53,846 bases of DNA from positions 1 to 53,846 of the forward strand of contig JAYMSP010000402.1 in the NCBI GenBank assembly GCA_036897095.1, written 5' to 3'. Positions 32,901 through 45,615 of the stretch are shown in pieces. This DNA comes from Plantago elongata (taxonomy: Eukaryota; Streptophyta; Magnoliopsida; Lamiales; Plantaginaceae). The notes beneath the pieces were generated by a model that did no database searches, had not been told where the DNA came from, and saw only the letters and a list, made by a program, of their open reading frames with translations. The stretch's first letter is position 1, and every line of letters starts with the position of its first letter. The position numbers were made by a program, and so were the translations under genes.

Positions 32901-35900
32901 CTCTCCTTCGGCTGGTGCATCAAAGACACGAGCAAAAACTAGGGCTGATAAACATTCTCCAGTTCCTCCACAAAGCACATCAGCAGAGAAGTATGACGAA
33001 GACTTTGATGATTTTGATCCAAGGGGAACTTCAAGTGTTAGTAAGTTTTAATCTTTGTAGCTTTATTGGTGCTTTAACTTTCAATCAATAACATGGAGGG
33101 CAGAAAATGACAGCTGGTTCTCCTGACATGACTTTCACTTGCGATTGAGCTCTATGGAACCAAGATGATAATAATAATAATAATAATCCTAGTTCCACAA
33201 AAAAAAAAGATAATAATAATAATTACAACAACAACAACAACAACAACATATTTTAGAAATACATCACACTTCAAGAAAATATACTCTAAAGGTGAGCTCA
33301 CTCTAGTTATCTACAGAGGATAAGGTGCTCTTGCAAGTACAATTTACACCGCTTCTCGGCTGATGCTTTTTCTGGTCAAAATTTGTCACAGAAATATACT
33401 TTCTTGCATGTTAATTCTTGTCCTTGAGTTTTACTATAATCTCAATCTCAATGCATGCCTGGTCTATTGTTAGAACAAAAAGTGTCCACGTGAGGCCTAC
33501 GTCACTGTGTTTGCTTCTAGTTTAATTGCCAGTTACTTAATGGTTCTATAGCTGAAGCTGCTCCTATTAATTTGTTGACCATAATTCTTTTGTTGATTCT
33601 TTGACTTTGAACAGAACCTTCTACTGGAAATAACCAAGTGGATCTTTTTGGGGGAAATTTTGTTGATCTTTTTGATGCACCAGTTTCTGTTCCAGCTTAT
33701 AAGCCTGCCTCTTTGGATGCTGACACGTCAGAGGTTGATTTATTTGCTGATGCTGCTTTTGTATCTGCCCCATCTGAGCAAGAAGCAACAAAAGCTCCTA
33801 TTCCCCAGGTGAACTTCTGTGTTGTTAATTAAACAAAATAACGAACCTATTCATATTTTCCTATATTTGATAATAGAACTACACACGAGTTCGGCATTTC
33901 TGTAAACATGCACGGGAGAAGGGATCGCCCGTGTGTATTGTCATGTACTTTGATTGCTTGAATCTGCACATTTACAAGGACTCAGTTTTTGAAAAAGGCA
34001 TTTTTAATTCGTATGTGTCTATGCTGTGTGGTAGCATCTTTATGATTTGTGTCTGGCCTTGCTATATACCATTATTTGGTTTCTGACTGATCTTAACGTT
34101 ATGAAATGGGACTTCAGAAACTAGTGTATAACTCATTGGTTATTTCTTTAATATTATGACCTCATACTTGAATGCCATGCTACTTTTGTGTTTCACTGAG
34201 TTTTTCGCTCTGTATGTCCGTCTCTTGGTGAAAGAGGTATTCAAAGGGATTGTTTTTCTCTCTGATATCATGCTGCATCTAGGACTTTGTGAACTTGCAA
34301 AAACTAGGGATGAATTAAGGGTTCATATTTGAAAGCAAAGTGAAGCACCTGTTTATGTTTCAGAATCAAGTAACATCAGGCAGACAACAGAAACTGAGTG
34401 ATCAAAACAGGATGATTGCTAATAAATGGTTGGACTGTGGCAGTTATTTATATAATTACATAATCTCTCCTTCCCAGAAAACCATTCCGGTTTTGACATG
34501 TCGGACAGTCCCTATAAACCATTCCCGTTTCCGTGAATGGAATTAACAATACCCCCCACACCATTAAACTTCACCCTCACTATATCCTCTAAATTCCCAC
34601 CAAATACCATTCAATAATACTTTCAAAACCACATCCTTATAAAAATACTGAAATATCCTCGCATAAATCAACCTTTTTTTACTAACCGATTGTAGTATTT
34701 CTTAATAATGAGTGGGAAAATGAACGGGAATGGTTTCCCAGAGGTAGTTTATGTCGTATTTACAGCATACTTGGCTTAAAGTCATACTTGCAATTTCTCT
34801 TAGTGAGATTTTTTTCTTTATCTATTCATGCTTTCAATTTTGGTTTTTTATTTGGATATCTGACAATTATAGGGAACCTTTGTGGTTAATATCGGTTCTA
34901 ATGTGCTTCCCTTGCATGTTTGAAGCCTATGACATATTAGACCCTATTCTAACTGCTTTGGCTTTTGGCTTTCTGGCAGACAAATGTTGACCTATTTGCC
35001 CAACAGCCTGCCCCTTCTGCTTCAGTGGATTTTTTTGCTGCACCTGATCCAGCTCCACAGGCTGAGAACAGCAATTCTAAAACTGATACAAGTAACTCTG
35101 CCGACCCCTTTGCTGCAGTTCCGCTAAACAATTTTGATGGGTCCGATCCTTTTGGTGCATTCACTTCTCAGACAGATTCCCTGCCTGACATATCCAACCA
35201 AAATTCTTCTGTTGATAGAAGTGATGGGAACGTTAATGTATCTTCCAGTGAAACCAAGAATCCTCCCAGAAAGGAAGCATTTCAAGTTAAATCTGGGATA
35301 TGGGCAGATTCTCTGAGCCGTGGGTTGATTGATCTCAATATTACTGCACGTAAGTACTTTCTTGAATGTTGCATGTGCAGTTTTAATTGAAATACAAGTG
35401 TTATTGATTTTCAGCTGGCATGGATGATATGCTTTGGATAATTTCTACTGAGATAGTATAAGGTTTCATATCACACAATTATTTCTGAGATAGGATCTAG
35501 GCCCAGGTCTAAACCCGTTCATCTTTGGGCTGAGTTTTGCATTTTTAAGATAAGCCATATATACTTCTGCGAAGCATTTGGAGTTCCATCACTCACTCCT
35601 GAAAGTCTTACCTGCATTGGCTGTTTATTTTGTTACGTGAATTTTCCCTACTGGAATTGAAACATTTTCACTCTGAATGGCAGCATGCATGTGTCCGTCC
35701 ATTCATTCTTCTCTTTCTAATTCTTGTATTCATTATCTGGGATTAACAAATGTTTCTGTCCCCCCTAGCATTTATTTTTCACGTTGCTGAAAAACTTATT
35801 CATTGAATATCTAGTCAACTTTATGTTGGGATGTGATCTCTCGCTAATTGATGCTGGTCTCTAGTGAAGTATGCTATGTTTTGTTCTTGGATTGATTAAT

Positions 35901-36638
35901 TGAAAATTGTAATGGGTCAAGGATCTTTCTGTATATCCTAAGCACCTAAGCCTAAGAATTTGAGGTATACTCTTACCTCTTGGGAAGGGTGCCTAGTTTT
36001 AAGCATGTACACCGCCAGTACCACTTATTCAGAATTAGGATTAGCCCCGCCCGCCCCGCCCCACCCTTAATTATCAATGAGTGGGCACTTACTGATGGTG
36101 TACGCCGCACTCGATAATGATGATAATATGCATTCTTTAGAAATAAGATGCGAGGATATATTCCATGTGATGTATTACCGAATTTGGATGTGTTCTAGTA
36201 TCATTCTCACATTTGGTCAAATTACACTTGTCAATGTCTACAGTAAACAACTAAACATATGTATCTTAACTAAGATTCAAACACATTACCTCATGCCTGC
36301 TAAACTTAATCAAACACAGCTGCAAATAGGTTTTAGTCCCAGCTTTTGGGAAAATAATATAATGCTGATTGCAAATTAATTGAATTTGATCATGTATTGC
36401 AGCTACAAAGGTGAACTTGACAGATGTTGGTATTGTTGGGGGTCTTAGTGATGCAACTGAAGAAAAGGATAAGCGGCCATTGCCATCAATGTACATGGGT
36501 GGAGCTGCCATGGGCATGGGCATGGGGTCTGGAGCAAGCAAACCTGGAGGGTACACATCGTCATTGCCTCTTGATGACAACTTCTTCTCAAGCCTTGGCA
36601 CTGGAAGCCAACACCAATATGGAAGCTTTCAGAAATGA
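29926..36638 (+). CDS. EPSIN1: Clathrin adaptor epsin, ENTH domain (EPSIN1-like)
   Basis: Eleven exons: 29926-29966, 30059-30110, 31559-31638, 31747-31825, 32006-32089, 32212-32357, 32461-32670, 32889-33040, 33615-33808, 34980-35349 and 36403-36638, in frame for 547 residues. The N-terminal ENTH domain (about 20-150; [52 protein letters not shown]) binds phosphoinositides and bends membranes. The long disordered tail has repeated VDLFGGN/VDLFADA/VDLFAQQ motifs (clathrin box type), DPFAAVP and DPFGAF (adaptor binding). It ends with the conserved plant block [20 protein letters not shown] and [10 protein letters not shown]. Arabidopsis EPSIN1 acts in TGN-to-vacuole sorting; 547 residues fits EPSIN1, not the longer EPSIN2/3. 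Tandem acceptor CAGCAG at exon 8 could add or drop one serine. Intron 2 carries a SINE. Confidence 0.95.
30674..30876 (-). mobile_element. tRNA-derived SINE with 17-base target duplication, in epsin intron 2
   Basis: AGAGGATAAGTTAGTCT occurs at 30674-30690 and again, identical, at 30860-30876. The 169 bases between read, on the minus strand, as a SINE. The head has an A box (GTAGCCGAGTG) and a B box (GGGTTCGATTC) at tRNA-like spacing. The body follows, and an A-rich tail abuts the duplication (T-run at 30691). Exact long target duplications indicate a fairly recent LINE-driven insertion. It lies antisense within the second intron of the epsin gene and does not touch splice sites. Confidence 0.85.
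33165..33250. repeat. Compound trinucleotide microsatellite in epsin intron 8
   Basis: (ATA)n at about 33165-33187, an A-run, another (TAA)n at 33211-33222, then (ACA)n to about 33249. Purely intronic, between exons 8 and 9 of the epsin gene. Likely polymorphic. Confidence 0.8.
34515..34737. repeat. Possible small MITE in epsin intron 9
   Basis: AAACCATTCCCGTT near 34516 recurs in inverse orientation near 34723-34736 (AACGGGAATGGTTT), about 220 bases apart. The interior is AT-rich without ORFs. Such termini occur in plant MITEs, but no target duplication was confirmed. Confidence 0.35.
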
Positions 36639-37645
36639 GTTATTTTTGCATGCATTTTTGAAGATATTTTCACTTGCGTGTTTAATTTTGAGCATTTGAA
36701 GCTTTGTGCAAGAGAAGATTATGTATATTGTGATACTTGAACATTTGGTAATGCTTGTCTGCCCTATGTATCCCCCACAGAGTTCTTTTCAAATTTGCGA
36801 TCTCTTACTTTGTTTCCTTATTACTGAAAAGTAATGTTGCACATACATAAATTTGATCCTGTTGCAGATGGTGACTTTAGAAGTGATCCTTTATCATTGT
36901 TAATGTTGGACTATGTTATTGCAATTTCAACTCAGAATGGCTATGTTATCTTCATCTAAAATTTATTAATTTCAGTTCAAAATTCACTCATATCTGCTTA
37001 GTTGTTTTTATACTAAAAATAAACTAAGTTCAGAGACGAATACAACTGAGCCTAAGTTGAGCATAATTTTTAGATTAGTTTCTAGTAAAAAGCCTGCCAA
37101 CGGAAACAGGCAAGTCAAAATTTCAAGGAAACAGAAAAAGATATCACTGATGGCCGAGTGTAAAATACACTAGCAAAGATCCATCAGCCATGCTTTCTAA
37201 ACAGGCCATGTGAGCTGGACCAATGTTTTAATCCACAGCGCATACAACAAGCTGTAGTTAAGCAATAAGCACTCTCCGCATTATTGGAAGTTGGAACACA
37301 TCCATCTACCAAGCCAAAATATATGAAAAATTAAAGACAGGAGAGCATACAATTAGTTCTTTAGAGTTGGGCATCCATGTACATAGTAACAGGCCAAATT
37401 ATATGGAATACGACCACACTGGCATAAAGGGGACTTCTCGACAAGATCAGATGACACTGACAGAAGAGCATGACTGATCTTAGTTCCTTACTGGTCTATA
37501 TTTGACAGAAACCTCCCAAGTTTAGCAGCCACCAAAGACATGGCTTAGCCCTATGTTTTACAGATCAGAGATCCCAAATACACATTCCATTTATTTTACA
37601 CAAACAGTACAAGTCCAGGTATCGCCTCGAGTTCAGTTGTACCTT
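36639..37645. other. Convergent 3' region of the epsin and exonuclease genes
   Basis: About 1 kb holding the 3' untranslated regions of two tail-to-tail genes. No further gene or recognised repeat is present. Where each transcript ends cannot be decided from sequence. Confidence 0.5.
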
Positions 37646-40600
37646 CTAGTAGACATCCAGCATTCTACCCCTTAACATGGCTTCTGCTTTCCTAACCTCC
37701 TTTACCGGACCAATTATGAAAACCTGCACAAATGGAAATTTTTTAGTTATCAAAATAACTAAGCCATGATGCTCAGACTAGCAAGTAGCAATGTCAACTG
37801 ATAGCTATATGGTTCTGGAAAAGCTCTCGCAGTTCCAAAATTTAAAGGTCCATAGATGTTTTAAATGTACTGAACTGATTACTGAACAATGTCCACAGCT
37901 CAATTCTAGATCCAGTCCTATAGTTTACTAATCAAAATTCAAAGAAAGGTGATGTAGTTATCAAGCTTATACACAAATCACTGACCTTATCAGGTGGGCC
38001 CTTGTCAGCTCCGAAGAATATTTCAGCGCTGCAAGTGAAAGCCCGTTAGACAGTGAAAAACCTCAGATTATGTATAATATAAGATAGATGTACAACTTGA
38101 TATTTCAGTAATCGGAGCTGTACGACACATCCTTGGCCTATACATTCTACTGTATGTTCTGAGTTTGTGGTACAATTTTATAATACATGAAACCATACTA
38201 TTTCACCCACTACTGTCTTTCCTTTCAAAATATCATAAATGATCATTCTTTCTTTGGTCTAATTTGTACAGACAGAATTCAGAAATGCATCAAGCAGCAA
38301 TTTTTTGGGTTGTCTCTGGGCCATCCTGAGAGAGGGAGGGGATGTGATCTAACAATACGCCAACAAAACCTATATTTTCCCTGAAAGCATGTAATGCAGA
38401 TAATCTGGTACTGAACAAGCTGGATACTAACACGATTCCAACATGGCCTGCTCTTTAAATATGCCAATCAGTAAGGAGAGACCAAAAGGGCATAAATTTG
38501 CTTAATCAATACGTCAAAATATATGTCGAGGGAGTAGCATACCTGCATGACTCCTTCACTGACAAGATACTAGATCCTCGCCGTCCAATAATACGGCCCA
38601 TTTTTCCATGGGGAACGTCAAGAACAGATAGGATTTCTTCTTCAGGAGCATTCTCACCTTCCATCAGGCTGTCTGCAGTTTAGATACTACTACATAATTA
38701 GCGCATAGTGAAGTCCATGCTCCAGAAAAGTGTAGTAGTGTTAAAATGGCCAAACCATGATCTGAAAATGATGGAATGTGAAACTAACATGCTAATTATA
38801 AATCTACGCTAGGTACATATCATATGTAGGTTAGGTACCAGCTCATAAAATTACGTTAAAGAGCAAGTAGGTTAGCAAATCCTCTGCCAAGGGTTTATTT
38901 TTTATTTTCTCTTATGCCACTTGTAATGTAATCTAATTTCCTTTAAGCAAAGATTGGACCATATCAAGATAAAAGGACACCGGCTATTGCTCTTGAGATT
39001 CAATTTCAAATATCATATAAATGCAACGTTAACATGTTTGTTTGCTTTAGGAATTTCATTATTAGTTGATACATTAGTACCTAAGCAAATAATTGGATGC
39101 ACATGGATGCAGGTTGAATATTTAACATAAACAAAGATTTGGTAGTGTACATCAGAAAACATACCAGGAATTGGAGGCAAAGCTGGCCAGCCAGCAAAAT
39201 TACTATCATCCATGCAAAAGCATCGACAGTAAAGTGCACCACGAACTGCGAGGCACCACAAGGATCTCTGACTTAACATTTCAACCATCTTTTGATAGAC
39301 GAATAGAAGAAAGCGGACATCATCAGCTGCCGCACGAACCATTTGCTCAGACAGAGGTCTATACATCCAAAACTTGGGATCCTGGAAAACGGAAAAAAAA
39401 TATATCAGGACTACGGACAAACCCAAGTAATCAATGTGTTAGATTCCCTTTTCCTACAACTCAAGTTTAAAGACTTAGGTAGGTAGTGTTCCTTTTACAT
39501 CCTTCGCAGATATCACCTTTACCAAGTCCCTGAATGAAAGTGTGAGATACACTTCGTACTTGTTTTGGTTTCTAGTTTATTTTAATGAAATTTTATCAAG
39601 AATACTGTGATTTTAGAAAGATCCAGTCAATCTTTGGAGTATTTTTTATCTAGTCATTCATGCAAACTGAGTCGAGCACTTGTGTCAAAATAAAAGCAAA
39701 CAACAGCTAAGAATTACGCTGCAGATGAGTTGGGAGTATTAAGAAAAAACAATTTTCCTGGTCCTCTCATCTACACCTGGTTTAAATCAAGTTTCTTCAT
39801 GTTTGTTACTTTCCCTTTAACATTGAAAACGTAATAACAAACACATCATGGATGTTTGTAGGATAAAACTAGACTTGAAGGGGTGTCAAGACATGTGAAC
39901 AGTTGGTTATAGTGTTAAAAATAAGGAGAAAAAGACACTAGGTGAGTAGGCATCAAGCCATGTTTGTCAGAATTTGAACAAATATAGTAAAACTAGTAAA
40001 TCCTAGCTACAGGTTATTGGTGTTATGTTATACTAGATGTCAAACAGCTTCCCAACCATGCATCATTGGTTAAAATCCGAGAGAATAAGAAAAAGGAAAC
40101 ACTACTCCACCATCATATTATCTAAAAAATCAAAGAATGCTCAGTACTCTCTAGGTTACAACTAACTCAAGAACTTGAATGAAGATCATGCACATCCACT
40201 TCCAGAGTAGAAAAACTAACCTCCCTCAAAAGAGTGCGAACTTCTTGTTTCTCAACATAGGAAATCCCTGCAAAATCCTTCAACGTTGTTAATAATGCAC
40301 AGAGATATATTAACAATTATAATAAAGTAAGCCAGCACTCTGACATGAAGGACAAGTAGCAACCCAGTGACTTCAACATTTCATTCTTCTTATTTCATGT
40401 ACATAAAAAAAAATTGAGGTGATCCAACAAAACCCTCTCCTTGTTTCCAAGAGGATATGGACCTGGGGGTCCTGGGCACCCGGTGAAATAGTAAATGAAG
40501 CACGCCTATCATACAAGAGTGTTTCTGGAAATGCACCCATATATAATCATCGAAAAACAAAGAGAAAACTCATCTATGAAATTGGACCTAGGGATCTGGT

Positions 40601-43600
40601 GAAATTAGTAAATGAAGCACATCGGATATACCAGAGTGTTCGTGGGAATGCACCCATATTCATGATGTAAAAAACAAAGAGAAAACTCTGACATTTCCTT
40701 GTAATACTACATAGGTTCACAAACTAAAGTTTGTGTTGTATTTATCAAAAGTTTGCCCTACAATATTAATCATGTCATCTTTCCGACAGGTGCAGAAAAA
40801 AATTCTACGAGGTTATAACTTTCAATACAGTTCAGACAGAATTATAGCCATACCTCCACTCCTGCTCCCAAAGAAATATGACAAGTCCACAGGGCAGAGC
40901 TAGTTTACGAATTGGGGGTGTGCTATAATATTTGAAAACTGAATCGGGTCGGTAGAATTATGAATTAGGACATGAAAATACGATATGGTATTATTGGAAG
41001 AAATTTACTTAATAACTTTCTTGGAGAAGGTTTGTAATATTTTTCTAACAAAATGCATAATGTAAAATAACCCAAGTATATTCAAATCCAGAAAATGTTT
41101 CTGCTAAAGGCAAGAAAATACAAGGAAAACATATTTACAATTGTAGTAAATCTGTTTAAATTTTTTTTGTTCAACATTTCTATTGGAATAAAACTATCAT
41201 TCTAAAGTTATTGGGCACATAGCAAAGCAAAATCACAAAGATTTTTTCCACATATTTCTAGAAAGAACTAGTTACCGCAAAATCGTGGGTCAGCAAGCAG
41301 ACCAACAAATGATATGTAGTCATCCTTCCCTCTCTTTTGTCCTTCTTGCTCTTTAATCAAGGAATACGCAATCTGCTTACAGAGCACAGATTTAAAGGAT
41401 ATATACTGAAGTACAGCAGAGGTAATACTTGATTATTGAGTCTAGCCATCTAAGAAAAGAAACGAGCGGGAAATCAATGCTAATAAGATCTAATAGTAAA
41501 TCAACACCTGTGCAACTATATAGTTAGAAAATTAGAATCAAGAAGCCAATGTAACACTAAAAGTCACACACTCAATTAAGCATCAATAAAAAATATGTGC
41601 AACTATAGAGCTAGAACTTAAATGTTAAGAATTTCTTATTGATCTTTTAATGTGTAACACTTGAAGCTCAATTAATTTTACCAGAACTCAAAGATCTAGA
41701 GTGAAAAGAACAGACAGTACTTAAAAGGGGGGTTACCGGAACTACTGTAAGAATCTTCACAGAATAATTTAACTTCTATAGGAAAACTCTTAATTAAGTT
41801 TCTTTACAATGGACGAGCTAGTTAAAGCAAGAGGAGAAAACAACATAGTCACAGTTGTAAACCACATCACCTACATCCCTATCTTATATTGGAAGAAGTC
41901 ACCTATAAACAATGGAAAAAGCTCTAAAGTTCATACGTACACTCACACTCATCAATACGAAGCCATACATAAATCCACTGGAGAGGCTGAAAGATATAAT
42001 TTGACTCCAAGATAGCTAAGGCCTCATGTTTGATGGTGGGGAAAGAATAACAGAAGTATTAAAAAGGAACTAACAGCTTCTGGCCCAAAGGATGCCAGAA
42101 TTTTTCATGACAATGCATCACACGGAGCTGAAAACATTTTGTTCAGTCAGATCACATGGTAGACAACATCCAATGAACACTAAATGAATTTATTTTCTTT
42201 ACTGACATGCGAAACGCATATTTATTTCGTTAAGACATGCTACTAGCTAACAGCCCAGATCAAAGGCCTAAAATTGTCAGTGTATCTATCCCTTGTACTA
42301 ACAGCTCACAGCCAAGGCCAAAGTCTCAAATAATCTATTCATCTATCCTTTTAAAAAATGGTAATAGCTCACAGCCAAGACAGAAAGCTTGATAGTCTGT
42401 TTTTATTCATCAATACATATGCTACTATGGTTTAAAACATTATGTATAACTGAAATAAAACCAACCTGGGTATCCACAACATTATGCAATCGAATTCCAA
42501 ACTGGTAGTACAATGCCTGCACGAAACAAACAGACAAGAAAATCACTTATAGAATAATCTGGGATGTGCAAAGATATAAGAGAAGAGAATTAGCAAGAGA
42601 CCTCGCTATCTCGTTTGCAGTCATGGATAACTTTTGTGATGTAACTAGACTCCATTGCAGGCTTACATGCTTGTACAAGCATTTCTCCACCCTCAGTAGC
42701 ATCAACCAGATATATAGCATCTGGAAAGGCCAGCTGCATGAAAAACATATAAATGAATGAAGAAAAAAAACTCAGTAATTTTGCAGCCTCAAGACTTGTA
42801 AAGATTTAAATAAAAAACTATGTAGGTTGTAAAATGAAGTCACGGGCAAAATATATTGCCTTAGCCCAATCTATACATGAACTAGTTTCTTGGTTGAATG
42901 GTAATACCATGTTGTGAATCGCATATCGCGACACGACGCGCTAGGCCCAACAAAAAAAGGGTCACCGGCGGGATTGTGAAGTATAAAAAACACAAAAAAG
43001 AGTACTAGCATTTTTCTTCTTTTCTCTGTGATTTTTATTCTCTCTATATTCTTTCTATCTCCCGTTTTCTTTCTGCTTCTGCTTCTCTGACTATATTCCA
43101 TAAATGGGGGTAAGACATTTTGCCCCCACAAATTTTTACTAAAATGCATCCAGGGCTGGGACGCGATCACTGCTGTCGCACGGCACCTGGTGAAGCACCA
43201 CGATCGTTGCATGACCAATAACACTGGATAAAACAAGTTTAAAAATTCTCCCAGTCTACAACTGATGCATGAATTTGGTAAAAGAACTAAAGCACATGGA
43301 TCATTACAAGCAGAAAAGAGAAGACGCACTGAAGCTACATACTACAAGCACATATATTTTGAGGTTAGAATCTCCATATGACTGAGGAAAATAAGAAAGG
43401 AAGAATCCTTCAGACCAGCAGATGTAACTTATATTTAGACGAATGACTAAAAATAGGTGGCCATTGATGAGTTACAAGATCAGAGTGGATTTTTAAATTT
43501 CCGTGTAAGCTTCAAATTCAATTTAGTAGAGAGATGAACACAAATTAACAATAATTCAAGGGCTCCAGGCATATGGATCCACATTCATAGCACTTTCATA

Positions 43601-45415
43601 TATGCATTGATGCAGAAAGTAGGATGTAGGAACCATGTTCGAATTCAGATATGTTTCCCCATTAAAACCACTATTAGTAACAAAATGGAAACACACCTGC
43701 ATAACACAGAGAGTTCCATTACGACAAAGATCAACCCCCTCACAATCGAAGCCTATGATCAGCTGTTTGTCCGCTGAAGGCTGCAAGAATTCAACAGGAA
43801 GTTGAGATGGCTCAGTGACAACATGGATCGGAACTATAGGGAATTGTGACTCGGTGGCAGGTTTGTCACCTGTAAAAGAACATGAAGAATTCTTTATAAG
43901 TAAATAATGCGAACACCAGAAGTTTGAGCTTTAAGATATCAACGATGACTCGATAAAGATCACAGCATACTGTGCAGAAAGCATGATATACAGGAACCTG
44001 CTACAGCTGACAAGCCTGTATGTGATTCATGCATGGCTGATTGAGCTAAATTAGCATAATATCTTTATTTAAGACACGCGAAGAACTGCCACAACCCTAT
44101 GACATCTAAATCAATCAACACGAAATTCAGCATGAATAACACAGAAGCAACTAGTACACTAGCCAATTACCAACAAATGAAGGACTTGATCCAATACACC
44201 TCACCAAATAAACTCCTAGGACATCAGCCTTTCCCTACAAGTACTATTCTACAGTCCACCGAATTGATACATCATCTTAATGATTCCAGGAATGAAGTGA
44301 ATCAGTGAACTTACACACTTCATCTCCACTTTGCAACAGAAAGAAAACATAAATCGACAGCACAGTTAAAATCACCCAACACGAGATTCAGGCTGTCAGT
44401 TTGAATCAACCATGAGGAAGTAGCTAGTATAAACTAGATAAGTACCTACATGCATATAAAAACCACGCCCACCAAATAAACTCTTACTGCATCAGCCTTT
44501 TTCTAATTCAGGTAACATCTCATCACCAACATACCTCATCAGTTGATCATTCAGTTCCCTCGGAGTACTATTCTACACTCACCAAATCACGCATGATCCA
44601 TTAATCATCTCAAACATCACCACACACTAAATCCAGGAATGACGTATCAGCCACCTACATATTTCTTTCTGTTTGCAATATAAAATAAAACGGCGAGAAA
44701 CACAAACTCATAAATGACCTAACAGAACGATATCACTATAATCATTTAGACATCTAGAGCCTCAACATTACAGGAAGCAGAAACTATTATAGCTGATATA
44801 TGCAAGAGATAACGCTCCAAATCAAGGAATGAAGCACATTTCAATGAACTTACATATTTCCCCTATGTTCTCAACACTGCATAGACAGATGCCAATCACA
44901 AACTGACAACCGATCAAAGTGAAATCTCAAAGCATCATTCACACAAAACCGAATCCAGGAATGAAGCAGATATCAACGAACTTACATATTTCCCCTCTGT
45001 TTTCAACATAGCATAGACAGACGCCAAACACAAATTGACAACCGATCAACAGAGTAAAATCTCAAAGCATCATTTACACAAAACCGAATCCAGGACGAAG
45101 CATATACATAGATGACGAACTTACATATTTCGCCTCAGTTGGCAACATAAACACAAAACCGGACGAAAACAGAAATTGAGAAAACGATCTAACAAACTGA
45201 AAATCGCGAACATATGCACAAGATCACAGAAAACGGAAAACAAGTAGAGCTGAAATGATCTGAACTCAATTAGGTTAAACTGATAGTCAATCGAAAGAAA
45301 TGATAAAATGTAAATGGAGCTGAACCGATTGCGATAAAAAGTAGGAAGGAGAAACGAAGAAGGAGAATATACCAGGGTCCGGAGGGAGAGGGACATGGGC
45401 CTGCGTGGACGCCAT
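37646..45415 (-). CDS. 3'-5' exonuclease (DEDD, WRN/Egalitarian-like) with C-terminal KH domain
   Basis: Ten exons on the minus strand: 45415-45373, 43869-43697, 42733-42602, 42516-42466, 41372-41276, 40267-40221, 39381-39165, 38672-38543, 38028-37986 and 37723-37646, in frame for 336 residues. The N-terminal exonuclease domain (about 40-230) shows motif I GFDCEGVD (Asp56, Glu58), motif II VIHDCKRDSEAL (Asp110, Asp114), a VVDTQIAYSLI segment and AAADDVRFLL. It should trim nucleic acid 3' ends with metal ions. The C-terminal KH domain has VPHGKMGRIIGRRGSSI with the GRRG loop at 283-286, for single-stranded nucleic acid binding. It matches Arabidopsis At2g25910 in order and length. The in vivo substrate is unknown. 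Intron 1 is long (1.5 kb). The next gene upstream is ELF3, in the same orientation. Confidence 0.93.
40459..40688. repeat. ~125-base tandem duplication in exonuclease intron 6
   Basis: A unit starting GGACCTGGGGGTCCTGG at 40459 is repeated at 40584 (GGACCTAGGGATCTGG). Both contain TAGTAAATGAAGCAC, AATGCACCCATAT and AAACAAAGAGAAAACTC. The copies differ by substitutions and a few gaps. It lies in the intron between exons 5 and 6. An ORF running through both (40419-40670, plus) shows two similar 30-residue parts, but is treated as chance. Confidence 0.7.
42868..43250. other. GC-richer insertion-like segment in exonuclease intron 2
   Basis: Between ordinary AT-rich intron ends lies DNA with CGCATATCGCGACACGACGC (42920-42939) and GACGCGATCACTGCTGTCGC (43162-43181) at its two sides, and TCTCT-rich sequence between. 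It looks like an inserted element with GC-rich ends, possibly MITE-like, but no exact inverted repeat or duplication could be fixed. The minus-strand ORF at 42871-43329 has no domain. Confidence 0.3.
44820..45135. repeat. Tandem duplications in exonuclease intron 1
   Basis: GAACTTACATATTTC appears three times, at about 44846, 44978 and 45117, with 132- and 139-base spacing. The first two units also share AACCGATCAA, ATCTCAAAGCATCATT and ACACAAAACCGAATCCAGGA. The third is partial and runs into the region near exon 1. A looser relative of the unit (CAGGAATGAAGTGAATCAGTGAACTTACACA) occurs near 44287, so the intron has grown by duplication. Confidence 0.7.
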
Positions 45416-45615
45416 GTCAGAGTTTTGAGAAATTCCTCTGGATTCGCCCTCCATTTATTAACGAAGAGCTTGGTAACTGTCCGGTTCGTCTGCCTCTAGT
45501 TATATACAGTTCCAATGTGTTGGAAAAAAGCGCTTCTAAATAAATCTCTGCATAATTGGATTGTCCTCTTTCTCTTTTGCGTTGGATTTCATTTGAATTC
45601 ATGATATTTGACATT
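45416..45615 (-). promoter_or_regulatory. Upstream region of the exonuclease-KH gene
   Basis: The bases immediately upstream of the ATG at 45415 on the minus strand should be leader and core promoter. No convincing TATA box was found. The minus-strand ORF at 45417-45614 is not supported. Confidence 0.35.

Noticed and set aside
40419-40670. 83-residue plus-strand ORF with two similar halves
   Set aside because: It lies in an intron of the exonuclease gene on the other strand; the internal similarity simply reflects the 125-base DNA duplication.
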